Below are positions 1-7,541 of a stretch of DNA of 34,067 nucleotides, piece after piece. Every line of letters begins with the position of its first letter. The first letter of the stretch is position 1. Location: assembly GCA_001822215.1 (NCBI GenBank), contig MHQD01000032.1, positions 1 through 34,067 on the forward strand, in the 5' to 3' direction. Under the pieces are notes generated by a model. The model made no database searches, was not told the origin of the DNA, and saw only the letters and a program-made list of their open reading frames with translations. The position numbers and the translations under genes are program-made. Origin of the DNA: Candidatus Sungbacteria bacterium RIFCSPHIGHO2_01_FULL_50_25. Lineage in GTDB: Bacteria > Patescibacteriota > Minisyncoccia > Sungbacterales > HO2-52-23.

Positions 1-1692
1 GTCTGAGTTTGCGGCATTAAGCTCAAATGTTTTTCCAAATCCTCCTCCTGAGAGGGTGACTGTGAGAACTCCAGCATTGTTTGCAAGTCCTGTGCCAAGG
101 AGGTTTGTGAAGTGCTCGGAGTTGATCCTGATCGCGCCCACGTTCTGGGTGCCTGTGGTGGTGGCTTGGGTGGATGTGGAGTATTTGGCAAATATTCCTT
201 CGAATGTGCTTGATGCGGATGTGGTCAGGAGTCCTACGGTTGAGGTGGGAGAAAGCGAGATCTGGCCCAAAGAGTTTGCGGCGTTGAGTTCAAATGTTTT
301 TCCGAATGTGGCGCCTGACTGGGTCACGCATCCTGACCCTGTGGTGGAAACCACTCCCTGGTTTGAGATCTGGAGGCAGTTGGTGCCTGTGTTTCCGAGG
401 TTCGAGATAGTGAGGAGGGAGGTAGAAGCAAGGGTGGAGATTGAGATATATGAGGTTGTTGCCTCTGTTGAAGTCGAACGAGAAGACGAAAGCCCAAGAA
501 TTGTCGAAGACGCATAATTTATAATGATTCCTACGGTTGAAGTCGGTGTGATAGAGCCACCCGTGGCAGTAAATTGCCAATTCGAAACGCCGGAAACATC
601 AGCACCGCACAAAAACTTACCGGATGTAGAATTGTATAAAACCGTTTGCGACTCAGCGGAACAATCGCCAAAATCGGATTGGAAAAAACCGTTCGAAACT
701 GACAGACGCGACGTACTCGCGTTTACTAGAACCGCAAAGTATGACGTGGTCGCTTGTGTTGAAGTCGAAAGAAGAGAAGTGAGATAAGAAACAGTCGAAG
801 AAGCACTCACAATCATTCCGATTGTCGAAGTCGGAGTGATATATGCATTTGATGCAATCGTAGTCCAAATATATTCTCCCGTGCCCTCTCCAACCGCATC
901 GGCACCGCAAGTAAATTTTCCGGTTGAAGAATTATATAAAACGTTTTGCGATTCCGTCGAACAGTCCCCCAGCCCTCCTTGGAAAAATCCGTTTGAGATA
1001 GTGAGTTCAGACGAAGATGCAGAACCGCTCCCGGAAATGACAAAAAGATTTGTCGCAGTCGAATTCTGAATTTGGAAAAGATTTGCGCTCTGGCCCAAGG
1101 CACCGCGAACTGAAACAGGAATAACCGCAGACGAAGTTGCCTCGATAGTAAGAAGCGACCTCCCGATTGCGGAAGTCGTACCAAGACGCGATTGGGTGCT
1201 GGTCGAAAGAAGCGTATCGGCGACAAGCGCAAACGCAGTTGAGTTAATCCGGTGTCTGGGGCTAAGCGTTTCCCATGACGCGGTTGAACTGTTATACACC
1301 TCCACTTGCAGATAGACTTCATCTCGCGAAGAGAAATCATAATCAAGCACGTCGGAACATTCGTTCGAATCCCCAACGTTCGCGTTAAACACGCCCTCCT
1401 TCACCACAAGCGAATGCGTGCACGGATCAGCAGATCCAGACGGCCATACGCGCGAACCACCGCTTGCGGCGGTGTAGAGTGAAAAACGGAAGTTGTAATT
1501 TGTTCCTAACCCTCCAAGAAGATTTCCGCTCGAATCAGCAAGTCGACCCTGGTAGCTTAAGATACGCGGAACCCCGGGAGCCGCAATCGACGTTATAGCA
1601 AATAGCGGCAAGAGAAGAACAAATAACCCCGCAGGAATTAGGAGAAATTTCTTCGAAAAAAAGCGAATTGTAGAGAGGATATTTCGCTTCAC
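1..1692 (-). CDS. Large Ser/Thr-rich secreted repeat protein, 3' end beyond the window
   Basis: An uninterrupted frame of 564 codons runs from a GTG at 1692 off the left edge. In-frame TGA and TAA codons lie just upstream of this GTG, and no Shine-Dalgarno sequence is visible. The N-terminus has basic residues (VKRNIL...RFFSKKF), then a hydrophobic stretch ending in A-A-P-G, which fits a signal peptide of about 38 residues. It is followed by PRILSYQGRLADSSGN, a start typical of large extracellular fibre- or adhesin-like proteins of Parcubacteria. Two copies of a unit about 101 residues apart (near 231-262 and 331-363) carry SNGFFQ, GDCS.ESQ, LYNS and GKF.CGAD, with paired cysteines. Further on, GKTFELNAANS occurs twice, about 90 residues apart. 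Ser and Thr dominate throughout. The role is inferred to be surface attachment; no enzymatic motif was seen. Codon choice shifts near position 430 (see findings). Confidence 0.75.
   Translation of the reverse strand, partial: MKRNILSTIRFFSKKFLLIPAGLFVLLLPLFAITSIAAPGVPRILSYQGRLADSSGNLLGGLGTNYNFRFSLYTAASGGSRVWPSGSADPCTHSLVVKEGVFNANVGDSNECSDVLDYDFSSRDEVYLQVEVYNSSTASWETLSPRHRINSTAFALVADTLLSTSTQSRLGTTSAIGRSLLTIEATSSAVIPVSVRGALGQSANLFQIQNSTATNLFVISGSGSASSSELTISNGFFQGGLGDCSTESQNVLYNSSTGKFTCGADAVGEGTGEYIWTTIASNAYITPTSTIGMIVSASSTVSYLTSLLSTSTQATTSYFAVLVNASTSRLSVSNGFFQSDFGDCSAESQTVLYNSTSGKFLCGADVSGVSNWQFTATGGSITPTSTVGIIINYASSTILGLSSSRSTSTEATTSYISISTLASTSLLTISNLGNTGTNCLQISNQGVVSTTGSGCVTQSGATFGKTFELNAANSLGQISLSPTSTVGLLTTSASSTFEGIFAKYSTSTQATTTGTQNVGAIRINSEHFTNLLGTGLANNAGVLTVTLSGGGFGKTFELNAANSD
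8..308 (-). repeat. Intragenic repeat of the surface-protein gene (two copies, ends 8-38 and 278-308)
   Basis: The segments 8-38 and 278-308 are near-identical apart from synonymous changes and both encode GKTFELNAANS. The spacing of 270 bp sets a repeat period of 90 residues in the protein, and further copies probably lie beyond the left edge. Confidence 0.7.
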
Positions 1693-1807
1693 AAGTATGC
1701 GTATATTTTATCATGGGTTTTTCGCGTACCTATCACGCTTTGCTGTGGAAAAAATGTATTCAAAATACGTACCTTTTTCGTAAATATGATTTATGCACCA
1801 AACATAT

Positions 1808-1848
1808 ATAAACCTTACTATTAAAATAATTATTCTTGTAAGGTTTAT
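1808..1848. repeat. Perfect 11-bp inverted repeat in AT-rich intergenic DNA
   Basis: ATAAACCTTAC at 1808-1818 is exactly complementary to GTAAGGTTTAT at 1838-1848, with a 19-nt AT-only-like loop. A second, weaker stem-loop follows at 1863-1901 (ATAAAATT/AATTTTAT outer arms, GCT/AGC inner arms). There is no U-tract, so neither is a clear terminator. They lie upstream of the surface-protein gene and may be regulatory or recombination sites. The rest of 1693-2040 shows no gene. Confidence 0.5.
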
Positions 1849-2047
1849 CCGGCTTAACTGAAATAAAATTATTTTTTGCTGTTTTGAAAGCAGAATTTTA
1901 TTTGTGAAAAGTGATCAATTCCGCCCTTGACAGGTTTCCGTCAAATCAAATCTATGCGAAAATCCAAACAAAATAACCGCATGTCGGCGGCTACATCTTT
2001 TCTATAAAAATATCAGAATGACTGAAAAATCAGGATTCTAGATATCA

Positions 2048-2150
2048 GTTAGAACGCATATGCTCCCCGTGCCGGCATACTTGCTTTTCAGGCGAGCACA
2101 CCCTTTCGCTTTCATCGACGAAAGCCAGGGCTATATTTAAACTTTCTAAC
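2048..2150. repeat. Possible degenerate copy of the palindromic element (A0)
   Basis: GTTAGAAC at 2048-2055 and TTCTAAC at 2144-2150 face each other and span 103 bp, the same size as elements A and B. The terminal C/G runs are lost and no flanking duplication is evident. The interior (2075-2102) resembles the anticodon arm of the nearby tRNA-Ser rather than the interiors of A or B. Homology with the family is therefore uncertain. Confidence 0.3.
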
Positions 2151-2310
2151 CGGAGAGGGCGAGATTCAAATTCGCGATGCCGGTAAACCCCGTTAGAACG
2201 GGCGCTTTGCGAATACGCTCGCGGGAACATTCCACTCCCGCGGGCGATCGGGGGACGACCGCCGACTGGAGTCGGCGGCGCTCTAACGGGGTAAAGGTAT
2301 ACCTGCTTTT
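2151..2310 (-). pseudogene. Decayed tRNA-Ser-like gene, interrupted by palindromic element A
   Basis: The segment 2151-2187, read on the minus strand, aligns without gaps to the 3' half of tRNA-Ser at 2363-2449. It has a 7-nt acceptor strand, a T-arm (stem still 4 of 5 paired despite a different sequence) and the start of the variable region ending in CCGGTAAA. Element A then intervenes. After it, TAAAGGTATAC continues the alignment (TAAAGGCATAC in the intact tRNA). The anticodon stem, D-arm and 5' acceptor are not recognisable. It therefore looks like a distinct, dead tRNA into whose variable loop the element jumped. Confidence 0.55.
2188..2291. repeat. Palindromic element copy A, 104 bp, TAAA flanks
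   Basis: Terminal inverted repeats CCCCGTTAGA (2188-2197) and TCTAACGGGG (2282-2291) enclose two GC-rich perfect hairpins. These are CGCGGGA/TCCCGCG (2220-2226/2236-2242) and CCGCCGACT/AGTCGGCGG (2259-2267/2270-2278). TAAA precedes it (2184-2187) and follows it (2292-2295), as expected for a 4-bp target duplication. Removing the element plus one TAAA restores a sequence matching the tRNA-Ser variable region. It has no coding capacity. Confidence 0.8.
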
Positions 2311-2362
2311 ATGCACTTTTTTGCGGTCGTAAAAACTCGGGTTGTTTGTATAACGTCATCAG

Positions 2363-2449
2363 CGGAGGCGAGAGGATTCGAACCTCTGATACCGGTAAAG
2401 GCATACTCGCTTTCCAAGCGAGCGCACTAGGCCACTATGCGACGCCTCC
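2363..2449 (-). tRNA. tRNA-Ser(GGA)
   Basis: A complete class II cloverleaf can be drawn. The acceptor GGAGGCG/CGCCTCC has discriminator G. The anticodon stem CTCGC/GCGAG encloses the loop TTGGAAA (anticodon GGA, reads UCC/UCU). A long variable arm follows, and the T-arm carries GTTCGAATC-type sequence. The 3' CCA is not encoded. It lies between palindromic element A and htpX, among tRNA-derived fragments. Confidence 0.93.
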
Positions 2450-2586
2450 GCTGAGGATATTAATATATGTGCAACCCGTTAAAAGCAAAGCAGTTTGCTT
2501 CTAACCCACTATGCGACCTTTCCGATTTGGAAGCTCAAGGAATAACCCGCAAAAAAATGAAAACATCTATTCTGGCACTATGCGAC
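2433..2586. repeat. Three copies of an 11-mer from the tRNA-Ser 5' region
   Basis: CACTATGCGAC occurs at 2433-2443 (inside tRNA-Ser, D-arm/acceptor side), 2507-2517 and 2576-2586. The second copy is preceded by a miniature palindromic-element-like sequence, CCCGTTAAAAGC (2475-2486) facing GCTTCTAACCC (2497-2507). The copies look like remnants of duplicated tRNA 5' ends. Confidence 0.55.
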
Positions 2587-2599
2587 TTTAAAAAAACCG

Positions 2600-3520
2600 T
2601 TACTGCTTTTCAACTCTCATTCCAAGAAGCACGTTAACTCGTTCTTCAATCGGAGGATGTGTTGAGAATATCCGCACGATCCACGGCATCTTTTGTCCTA
2701 CTACTCGGTCAGCACCAAATGGATTTTCTAAAAATAGATGTGCGGTCGCGTTTGACGCGGTGCGAAGCGGCCGGGAATATGCGCTGATTTTTCTCAAGGC
2801 AGACGCAAGCCCCTCCGGGTAGCGCGTCAAAAGCGCTCCCGATGCATCCGCAAGAAATTCGCGCCTCCGGGAAATCGCAAAATGAAGAAGCTGCGCGATT
2901 ATCGGCGCAAGAATTGAAATCACAAGTCCAAAAAGAAGAAAAACAGCTCCTGCTCTCCCTCGATCGTTATCGCTTCCAAAACTTCGAAACAGCATGGAGC
3001 GCGTAAACATGTCGGACAAAACAGCTACAAACCCTACAAGCACTACTGCAACGGTTGAAACAAGCATGTCGCGATTACCGATGTGCGAGAGTTCATGCGC
3101 GAGCACTCCCTCAAGCTCCGAACGATCAAGAATTTCCAAGAGTCCGGTTGTTACAACAACAACTGCGTGCTTCGCATTCCGGCCCGTTGCAAATGCATTG
3201 GGTGCCACGTCGTCAATAATGAAGAAACGCGGCATGGGGAGGCCCGCAGTAATCGAAAGATTTTCTAGAATGCGGTAGAGCTCGGGATGCTCTTTCATCT
3301 CGATTGGTTTTGCGCGGTGCATTGCAAGAACAAGCTTATCAGAAAACCAGTAGCTGGCCACATTCATGAAAACGCTGAAAAACACCGCAATATATAGTAT
3401 TCCCGGATTGCCATATGCCTGGGCGAAAACCCATCCCACTCCGATGACAATGCCGAAAAAAGCCGTCATCAAGAGCCATGTTTTCCAAATATTGTATGTG
3501 CGCTGTGTATATAATGTCAT
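2600..3520 (-). CDS. htpX: HtpX-family membrane zinc metalloprotease
   Basis: This 306-residue M48-family protease is expected to degrade misfolded inner-membrane proteins. Two hydrophobic segments lie at about 15-35 and 39-58. The zinc-binding HELSH motif is at 142-146 with the third ligand in REFLADA (Glu221). Two more membrane segments (about 152-170 and 190-212) follow the catalytic helix. Length matches E. coli HtpX (293 aa). The start ATG at 3520 has no Shine-Dalgarno sequence. Palindromic element B ends 14 bp upstream, so it occupies the expected promoter/leader zone. No terminator hairpin is evident after the stop. Confidence 0.93.
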   Translation of the reverse strand: MTLYTQRTYNIWKTWLLMTAFFGIVIGVGWVFAQAYGNPGILYIAVFFSVFMNVASYWFSDKLVLAMHRAKPIEMKEHPELYRILENLSITAGLPMPRFFIIDDVAPNAFATGRNAKHAVVVVTTGLLEILDRSELEGVLAHELSHIGNRDMLVSTVAVVLVGFVAVLSDMFTRSMLFRSFGSDNDRGRAGAVFLLFGLVISILAPIIAQLLHFAISRRREFLADASGALLTRYPEGLASALRKISAYSRPLRTASNATAHLFLENPFGADRVVGQKMPWIVRIFSTHPPIEERVNVLLGMRVEKQ

Positions 3521-3534
3521 GAAATATGTGTAAA

Positions 3535-3637
3535 TTCCGTTAGAACAGGCGCTTCGCGATCGGCTGATGGGAGCAGTATACTCCCGTAAGCTTATTCTAT
3601 CTCCACCGCCGACTCTGTCGGCGGCGTTCTAACGGGG
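3535..3637. repeat. Palindromic element copy B, 103 bp, TAAA flanks
   Basis: The left end TTCCGTTAGAAC (3535-3546; the terminal CC is changed to TT) faces GTTCTAACGGGG (3626-3637). TAAA lies on both sides (3531-3534 and 3638-3641). Two internal hairpins occupy the same relative places as in copy A: GGGAG/CTCCC (3569-3573/3581-3585) and CCGCCGAC/GTCGGCGG (3606-3613/3617-3624). The right third is almost identical to copy A. It sits between htpX and the divergent corA-like gene. Confidence 0.8.
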
Positions 3638-3706
3638 TAAAAAGTTTTCCCCAAAATTATATCAGAAATTTCCTTCCCCCGCAATCCCCCGCTGTGGTAC
3701 CATTGC

Positions 3707-3712
3707 TATACT
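3707..3712 (+). promoter_or_regulatory. Promoter of corA-like gene (extended -10)
   Basis: TATACT at 3707-3712 is preceded by TGC (extended -10, TGnTATACT). The expected start of transcription is near 3719, giving a leader of about 12 nt and no Shine-Dalgarno sequence before ATG 3731. No good -35 is visible. Confidence 0.45.
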
Positions 3713-3730
3713 ATAGCAGTCTCACACAAA

Positions 3731-4639
3731 ATGATCAGGGAAAGAAAAATTGACGGCATCTCTTGGATCTCGATTGTGCACCCGGGGAAAAAAGACATTG
3801 ATACGCTCCGCAACCAATTCCCCGATATCCACCCCTTGATCCTTGAAGACCTTCGCACACCAACCATCCGGCCTCTTTCCGAAAACTACGAACGGGAAAT
3901 TTATATGGTCATGCATTTCCCGACTATCATTTCTGGAAAGAATAAAGTTCACGCGCGAGAAATTGATTTTATCCTAAGGAAAAGAATACTCGTCACGGTC
4001 CAATACGATTCGATTCCTGAGCTTGAAGAAATTTGGAACGAATCTGAACATGAGACAACCGAGCAATACGGAAAAACACCCGCGCATCTTCTCTACTATC
4101 TTCACAAGCGGTTTTTCTCGCGCGCGCTTACGGATCTTGACCAAATACAAGCGGAGATCGACAAGGCAGAAGAAGAAGTATTTGCAGGCCGAGAAAAAGA
4201 AATATTTACCGATATCACGCTTCTCCGAAGAGACGTTCTTGATTATTCCAGGACAATGAAACCCCAGCGAATGGCGCTCGAATCCCTGCTTGAACAGGGA
4301 ACCGAACTCTATGGCGAGCTCGCGCGCCCCTTTTTCAGCGGAACATTGTCAGAATACATCCGCGTCGCAAATCTCATCGAAAACCACAAGGAGGCGCTCG
4401 ATGCGCTTTACGATACCGCGTCTTCCCAGCTTGCGACAAAGACAAACGAAATCATGCGGGTATTTACCATCCTTGCATTCATCAGTTTCATCCCTACCGT
4501 AGTCGCAAATATTTACGGAATGAATGTCGTAAACATTCCTTTTTCAGACCACCCAATCGCGTTCTGGATTGTCATCGGATTTATGATTATTACGACTGTG
4601 GCGATCTACCTTGTACTCAAATGGCGGAAACTTGTATAA
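3731..4639 (+). CDS. corA: CorA-family divalent cation (Mg2+/Co2+) channel
   Basis: This 302-residue CorA-type protein is predicted to form a pentameric inner-membrane channel for Mg2+ and related ions. A soluble N-terminal alpha/beta domain (1-130) is followed by long helices rich in Asp, Glu and Lys (131-240). Two C-terminal membrane segments (about 244-262 and 276-296) are joined by the signature YGMN (262-265), which forms the selectivity filter. The start has no Shine-Dalgarno sequence. The last codons contain the -10 box of the downstream cysS gene, 10 bp away, so the pair may be co-transcribed as well as separately initiated. Confidence 0.9.
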   Translation: MIRERKIDGISWISIVHPGKKDIDTLRNQFPDIHPLILEDLRTPTIRPLSENYEREIYMVMHFPTIISGKNKVHAREIDFILRKRILVTVQYDSIPELEEIWNESEHETTEQYGKTPAHLLYYLHKRFFSRALTDLDQIQAEIDKAEEEVFAGREKEIFTDITLLRRDVLDYSRTMKPQRMALESLLEQGTELYGELARPFFSGTLSEYIRVANLIENHKEALDALYDTASSQLATKTNEIMRVFTILAFISFIPTVVANIYGMNVVNIPFSDHPIAFWIVIGFMIITTVAIYLVLKWRKLV

Positions 4640-4640
4640 T
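4611..4640 (+). promoter_or_regulatory. Internal promoter of cysS (leaderless)
   Basis: TTGTAC (4611-4616), an 18-bp spacer and a perfect TATAAT (4635-4640) lie inside the end of corA. The cysS ATG is 9 nt after the -10, so transcription would begin at or next to the start codon. Confidence 0.55.
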
Positions 4641-4649
4641 ACCGCCACA

Positions 4650-6065
4650 ATGATTCGGCTATACAATACGCTCACGCGAAAAATCGAAGATTTTAAACCC
4701 ATCCGGAAAGGACGGGTCGGTTTATACACCTGCGGGCCAACGGTCTATAATTTCGCTCACATAGGAAACCTGCGCACATATATATTTGAGGATATCCTTC
4801 GCCGGACACTCGAATACTCCGGATATAATGTTACGCACGTCATGAACATCACGGATGTCGGGCATTTGACGTCAGATGCGGACGCGGGCGAGGACAAGCT
4901 TGAAAAAGGCGCAAAACGCGAAGGGAAAACCGTCTGGGATATTGCGCGCTTCTATACGCGCGCGTTTCTCAAAGATATCCGCGCGCTTAATATCAAACGG
5001 GCGCAAAACATCGTCCCCGCGACATCCGCAATACGAGAACAGATTGCCGTCATAAAGAAACTTTTCGCCGGCGGCTTTGCATACGAAACACCCGAGGCCG
5101 TTTATTTTGACGTGTCAAAATTTAGGAATTATACAAAACTTTCCCGCCAGCGCCTTGAGGAAAAAAAAGCGGGCGCACGCGCCGAAGTCATCGAAGACCC
5201 GGGGAAAAAACATCCGCAGGATTTCGCGCTCTGGTTCAAGCGCGTCGGAAAGTTCAAAAACCACGTGATGCATTGGAATTCGCCCTGGGGTGACGGATTT
5301 CCGGGCTGGCACATTGAGTGCTCCGCAATCTCAACTTCGCGGCTCGGCCAGCCTTTTGACATCCACACGGGCGGAGTGGATCATATTGCGGTGCACCACA
5401 CGAACGAAATTGCGCAGTCAGAAGGCGCATTCAAAAAACCTCTTGCGCGATTCTGGATGCACGGCGAATTTCTCCTTGTCGCGGATTCAAAAATGGCAAA
5501 ATCAGCGGGAACGTTTCTTACGCTTCAAGAACTTGAAAAAAAAGGATTTAATCCGCTTGCATTCCGCTATCTTGTCCTCACCTCGCATTATCGCTCAAAA
5601 TTGAATTTTACATGGGAATCGCTTCGGGCGGCAGAACACTCCCTTGAGCGGGTCCGTAGTTTTATCAAAACACTCCTCTCGGAAAGAAAAAAACCAAAAC
5701 ACCCTGTCTCTCTCGAAAAATATAGAAGCCAGTTTGACGATGCGCTCAAAAGCGATCTCCAAACCCCGCAGGCGCTTTCAGTACTTTGGAAAATCATCAG
5801 CGATTACAACACGCAATCGGAGTCGTTCGACGCAAAAAAGATTCTCGCGCTTCTCTACGATTTTGATCAAGTCCTTGGGCTTCATTTTACCGCAATCAAA
5901 AAAGACGCTATCCCGGAAACAATACGCGATATGGCAATGAAACGCGAGGTAGCGCGCAGGAATAAGGATTGGGATAAAGCCGACAAATTCCGCGCCAAAA
6001 TTGAAACAGCGGGATTTGTTATATTCGATACCCCAGACGGTTCAAAACTCCGAAAGAAACAATAA
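4650..6065 (+). CDS. cysS: Cysteinyl-tRNA synthetase
   Basis: Class I synthetase of 471 residues that charges tRNA-Cys; similar in length to the E. coli enzyme (461). The HIGH motif is present as HIGN (37-40) and KMSKS as KMAKS (281-285). The zinc ligands expected in the family are visible: Cys28, Cys224, His249 and Glu253. The C-terminal anticodon-binding helical region ends in a basic tail. I chose ATG 4650 (MIRLYNTLTRK, a typical family start) rather than the in-frame ATG at 4611, which would overlap corA and lie upstream of the likely transcription start. Confidence 0.95.
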   Translation: MIRLYNTLTRKIEDFKPIRKGRVGLYTCGPTVYNFAHIGNLRTYIFEDILRRTLEYSGYNVTHVMNITDVGHLTSDADAGEDKLEKGAKREGKTVWDIARFYTRAFLKDIRALNIKRAQNIVPATSAIREQIAVIKKLFAGGFAYETPEAVYFDVSKFRNYTKLSRQRLEEKKAGARAEVIEDPGKKHPQDFALWFKRVGKFKNHVMHWNSPWGDGFPGWHIECSAISTSRLGQPFDIHTGGVDHIAVHHTNEIAQSEGAFKKPLARFWMHGEFLLVADSKMAKSAGTFLTLQELEKKGFNPLAFRYLVLTSHYRSKLNFTWESLRAAEHSLERVRSFIKTLLSERKKPKHPVSLEKYRSQFDDALKSDLQTPQALSVLWKIISDYNTQSESFDAKKILALLYDFDQVLGLHFTAIKKDAIPETIRDMAMKREVARRNKDWDKADKFRAKIETAGFVIFDTPDGSKLRKKQ

Positions 6066-6110
6066 TTCGCGATTTCCCCAGCTTCTCCATCTGTCTTCCA
6101 GAGACCGATG

Positions 6111-6140
6111 TTGCATTCATTCCCTGCTGCGCGCTATGCT
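6111..6140 (+). promoter_or_regulatory. Promoter of dnaB-recR
   Basis: TTGCAT (6111-6116), an 18-bp spacer and TATGCT (6135-6140). A Shine-Dalgarno-like GGGAGGA follows at 6144-6150, but it is 18 nt from ATG 6169, unusually far. Confidence 0.45.
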
Positions 6141-6168
6141 TTAGGGAGGATTTTTTCTCATCATCTTT

Positions 6169-7533
6169 ATGCAAAACTCCGAAAGGAAACCTGTCGAGAT
6201 TCGCATGCCTCCGCAGAATATCGAAGCGGAGATGTCGGTACTCGGGTCTTTGATGCTCGATAAGGACTCGATTTTCAAGGTGGCTGATTTTTTGACACCG
6301 AAAGATTTTTATAAGCCAATCCACGCCGATATCTATGAGACAATGTCCGACCTCATGCAGAGGCGAGAGCCGATTGATATTGTAAGCGTTACAAACCGCC
6401 TGAAAGAGCAAGGGGGACTCGACGGAGTCGGAGGATCGAGCTATCTTGCATCGCTCGTAAACACCGTTCCGACCGCATCACACGTTGCGCACTATGCCTC
6501 GATTGTGAAAAAGAAGCGGCTCTTGCGGGACCTCATTGACGCATCCCAGCATATCATCGAACTCGGATATAGAGAAACTGACGACGTCGATACAATAATT
6601 GACGAGGCGGAGCAGCGGATTTTTGCCGTCGCGCGCGGAACGATCAAACAAGAATTTCAAGCAGTCCATACCGCGCTCGCCGAGGCGTGGGACAGGATCG
6701 AGCGCCTTCATAAGGACGACGGAATGCTCCACGGCATTCCCACGGGTTTCCCTGATCTCGATAATTATCTCGCTGGCCTTCAGCGTTCCGACCTTATCGT
6801 ACTTGCCGCGCGGCCGAGCCTCGGGAAAACGGCACTCGCATTGAATATTTGCCGTAACGTCGCGATTGACCATAAAAAGGCGGTTGCCCTTTTCAGCCTT
6901 GAGATGTCGAAAGAACAGCTCGTCGACCGCCTCATCGCGTCAGAAGCGAACGTCGACCTTTGGCGCCTGCGCACGGGGCGGCTCCGAGAGGACCAAAATG
7001 AATTCTCGCAGATCCGTGATGCAATGAGCGTCTTATCGGACGCGCCGCTATACCTTGATGATTCGCCGTCGCTTTCGGTGATGGATATTCGCGCAAAGGC
7101 GCGCCGCTTCCAGGCAGAGCGCGACCTCGGGCTTGTCATGATCGACTATCTCCAGCTCATCCAGGGCACAGGACGAGTGGAGTCCCGCGTACAAGAGGTT
7201 TCCGAGATATCCCGGGCGCTCAAAGCAATGGCAAAGGAACTCAATGTGCCGGTTCTTGCGGTTTCCCAGCTTTCCCGCGCAGTCGAGATGCGCCCGTCGT
7301 CCCGCCCGAAACTTTCTGATTTGCGCGAGTCGGGGTCAATCGAACAGGACGCTGACGTCGTCATGTTTATCTATCGGGAAGACAAAGTGCGCGAAAACTC
7401 CGACAAAAAAAACATTGCGGAAATACTTATTGAGAAGCATCGGAACGGCCCCACGGGAAAAATCGACCTCTATTTCCATGAGGAAACTGCGTCTTTCCGC
7501 TCGATTGATAAACACTACGATAGCGCCGTATAA
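6169..7533 (+). CDS. dnaB: Replicative DNA helicase DnaB
   Basis: Hexameric helicase that unwinds DNA at the replication fork; 454 residues, normal for the family. The N-terminal domain (about 15-115) begins MPPQNIEAEMSVLGSLM, a hallmark of DnaB. The RecA-like C-terminal domain carries GIPTGFPDLD (189-198), the Walker A ARPSLGKT (214-221), SLEMSKEQL, the Walker B-type VMIDYLQLI and RESGSIEQDAD near the end. No intein is present. recR follows after 8 bp and is probably co-transcribed. Confidence 0.97.
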   Translation: MQNSERKPVEIRMPPQNIEAEMSVLGSLMLDKDSIFKVADFLTPKDFYKPIHADIYETMSDLMQRREPIDIVSVTNRLKEQGGLDGVGGSSYLASLVNTVPTASHVAHYASIVKKKRLLRDLIDASQHIIELGYRETDDVDTIIDEAEQRIFAVARGTIKQEFQAVHTALAEAWDRIERLHKDDGMLHGIPTGFPDLDNYLAGLQRSDLIVLAARPSLGKTALALNICRNVAIDHKKAVALFSLEMSKEQLVDRLIASEANVDLWRLRTGRLREDQNEFSQIRDAMSVLSDAPLYLDDSPSLSVMDIRAKARRFQAERDLGLVMIDYLQLIQGTGRVESRVQEVSEISRALKAMAKELNVPVLAVSQLSRAVEMRPSSRPKLSDLRESGSIEQDADVVMFIYREDKVRENSDKKNIAEILIEKHRNGPTGKIDLYFHEETASFRSIDKHYDSAV

Positions 7534-7541
7534 AAATAGAA

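Noticed and set aside
2045..2230. 61-codon minus-strand frame in the tRNA-Ser region
   Set aside because: It runs through tRNA-like fragments and element A, has no family features and is a chance frame.
4611..4649. Upstream start ATG 4611 for cysS
   Set aside because: It would overlap corA, lacks family similarity before MIRLYNTLTRK and lies upstream of the predicted transcription start.
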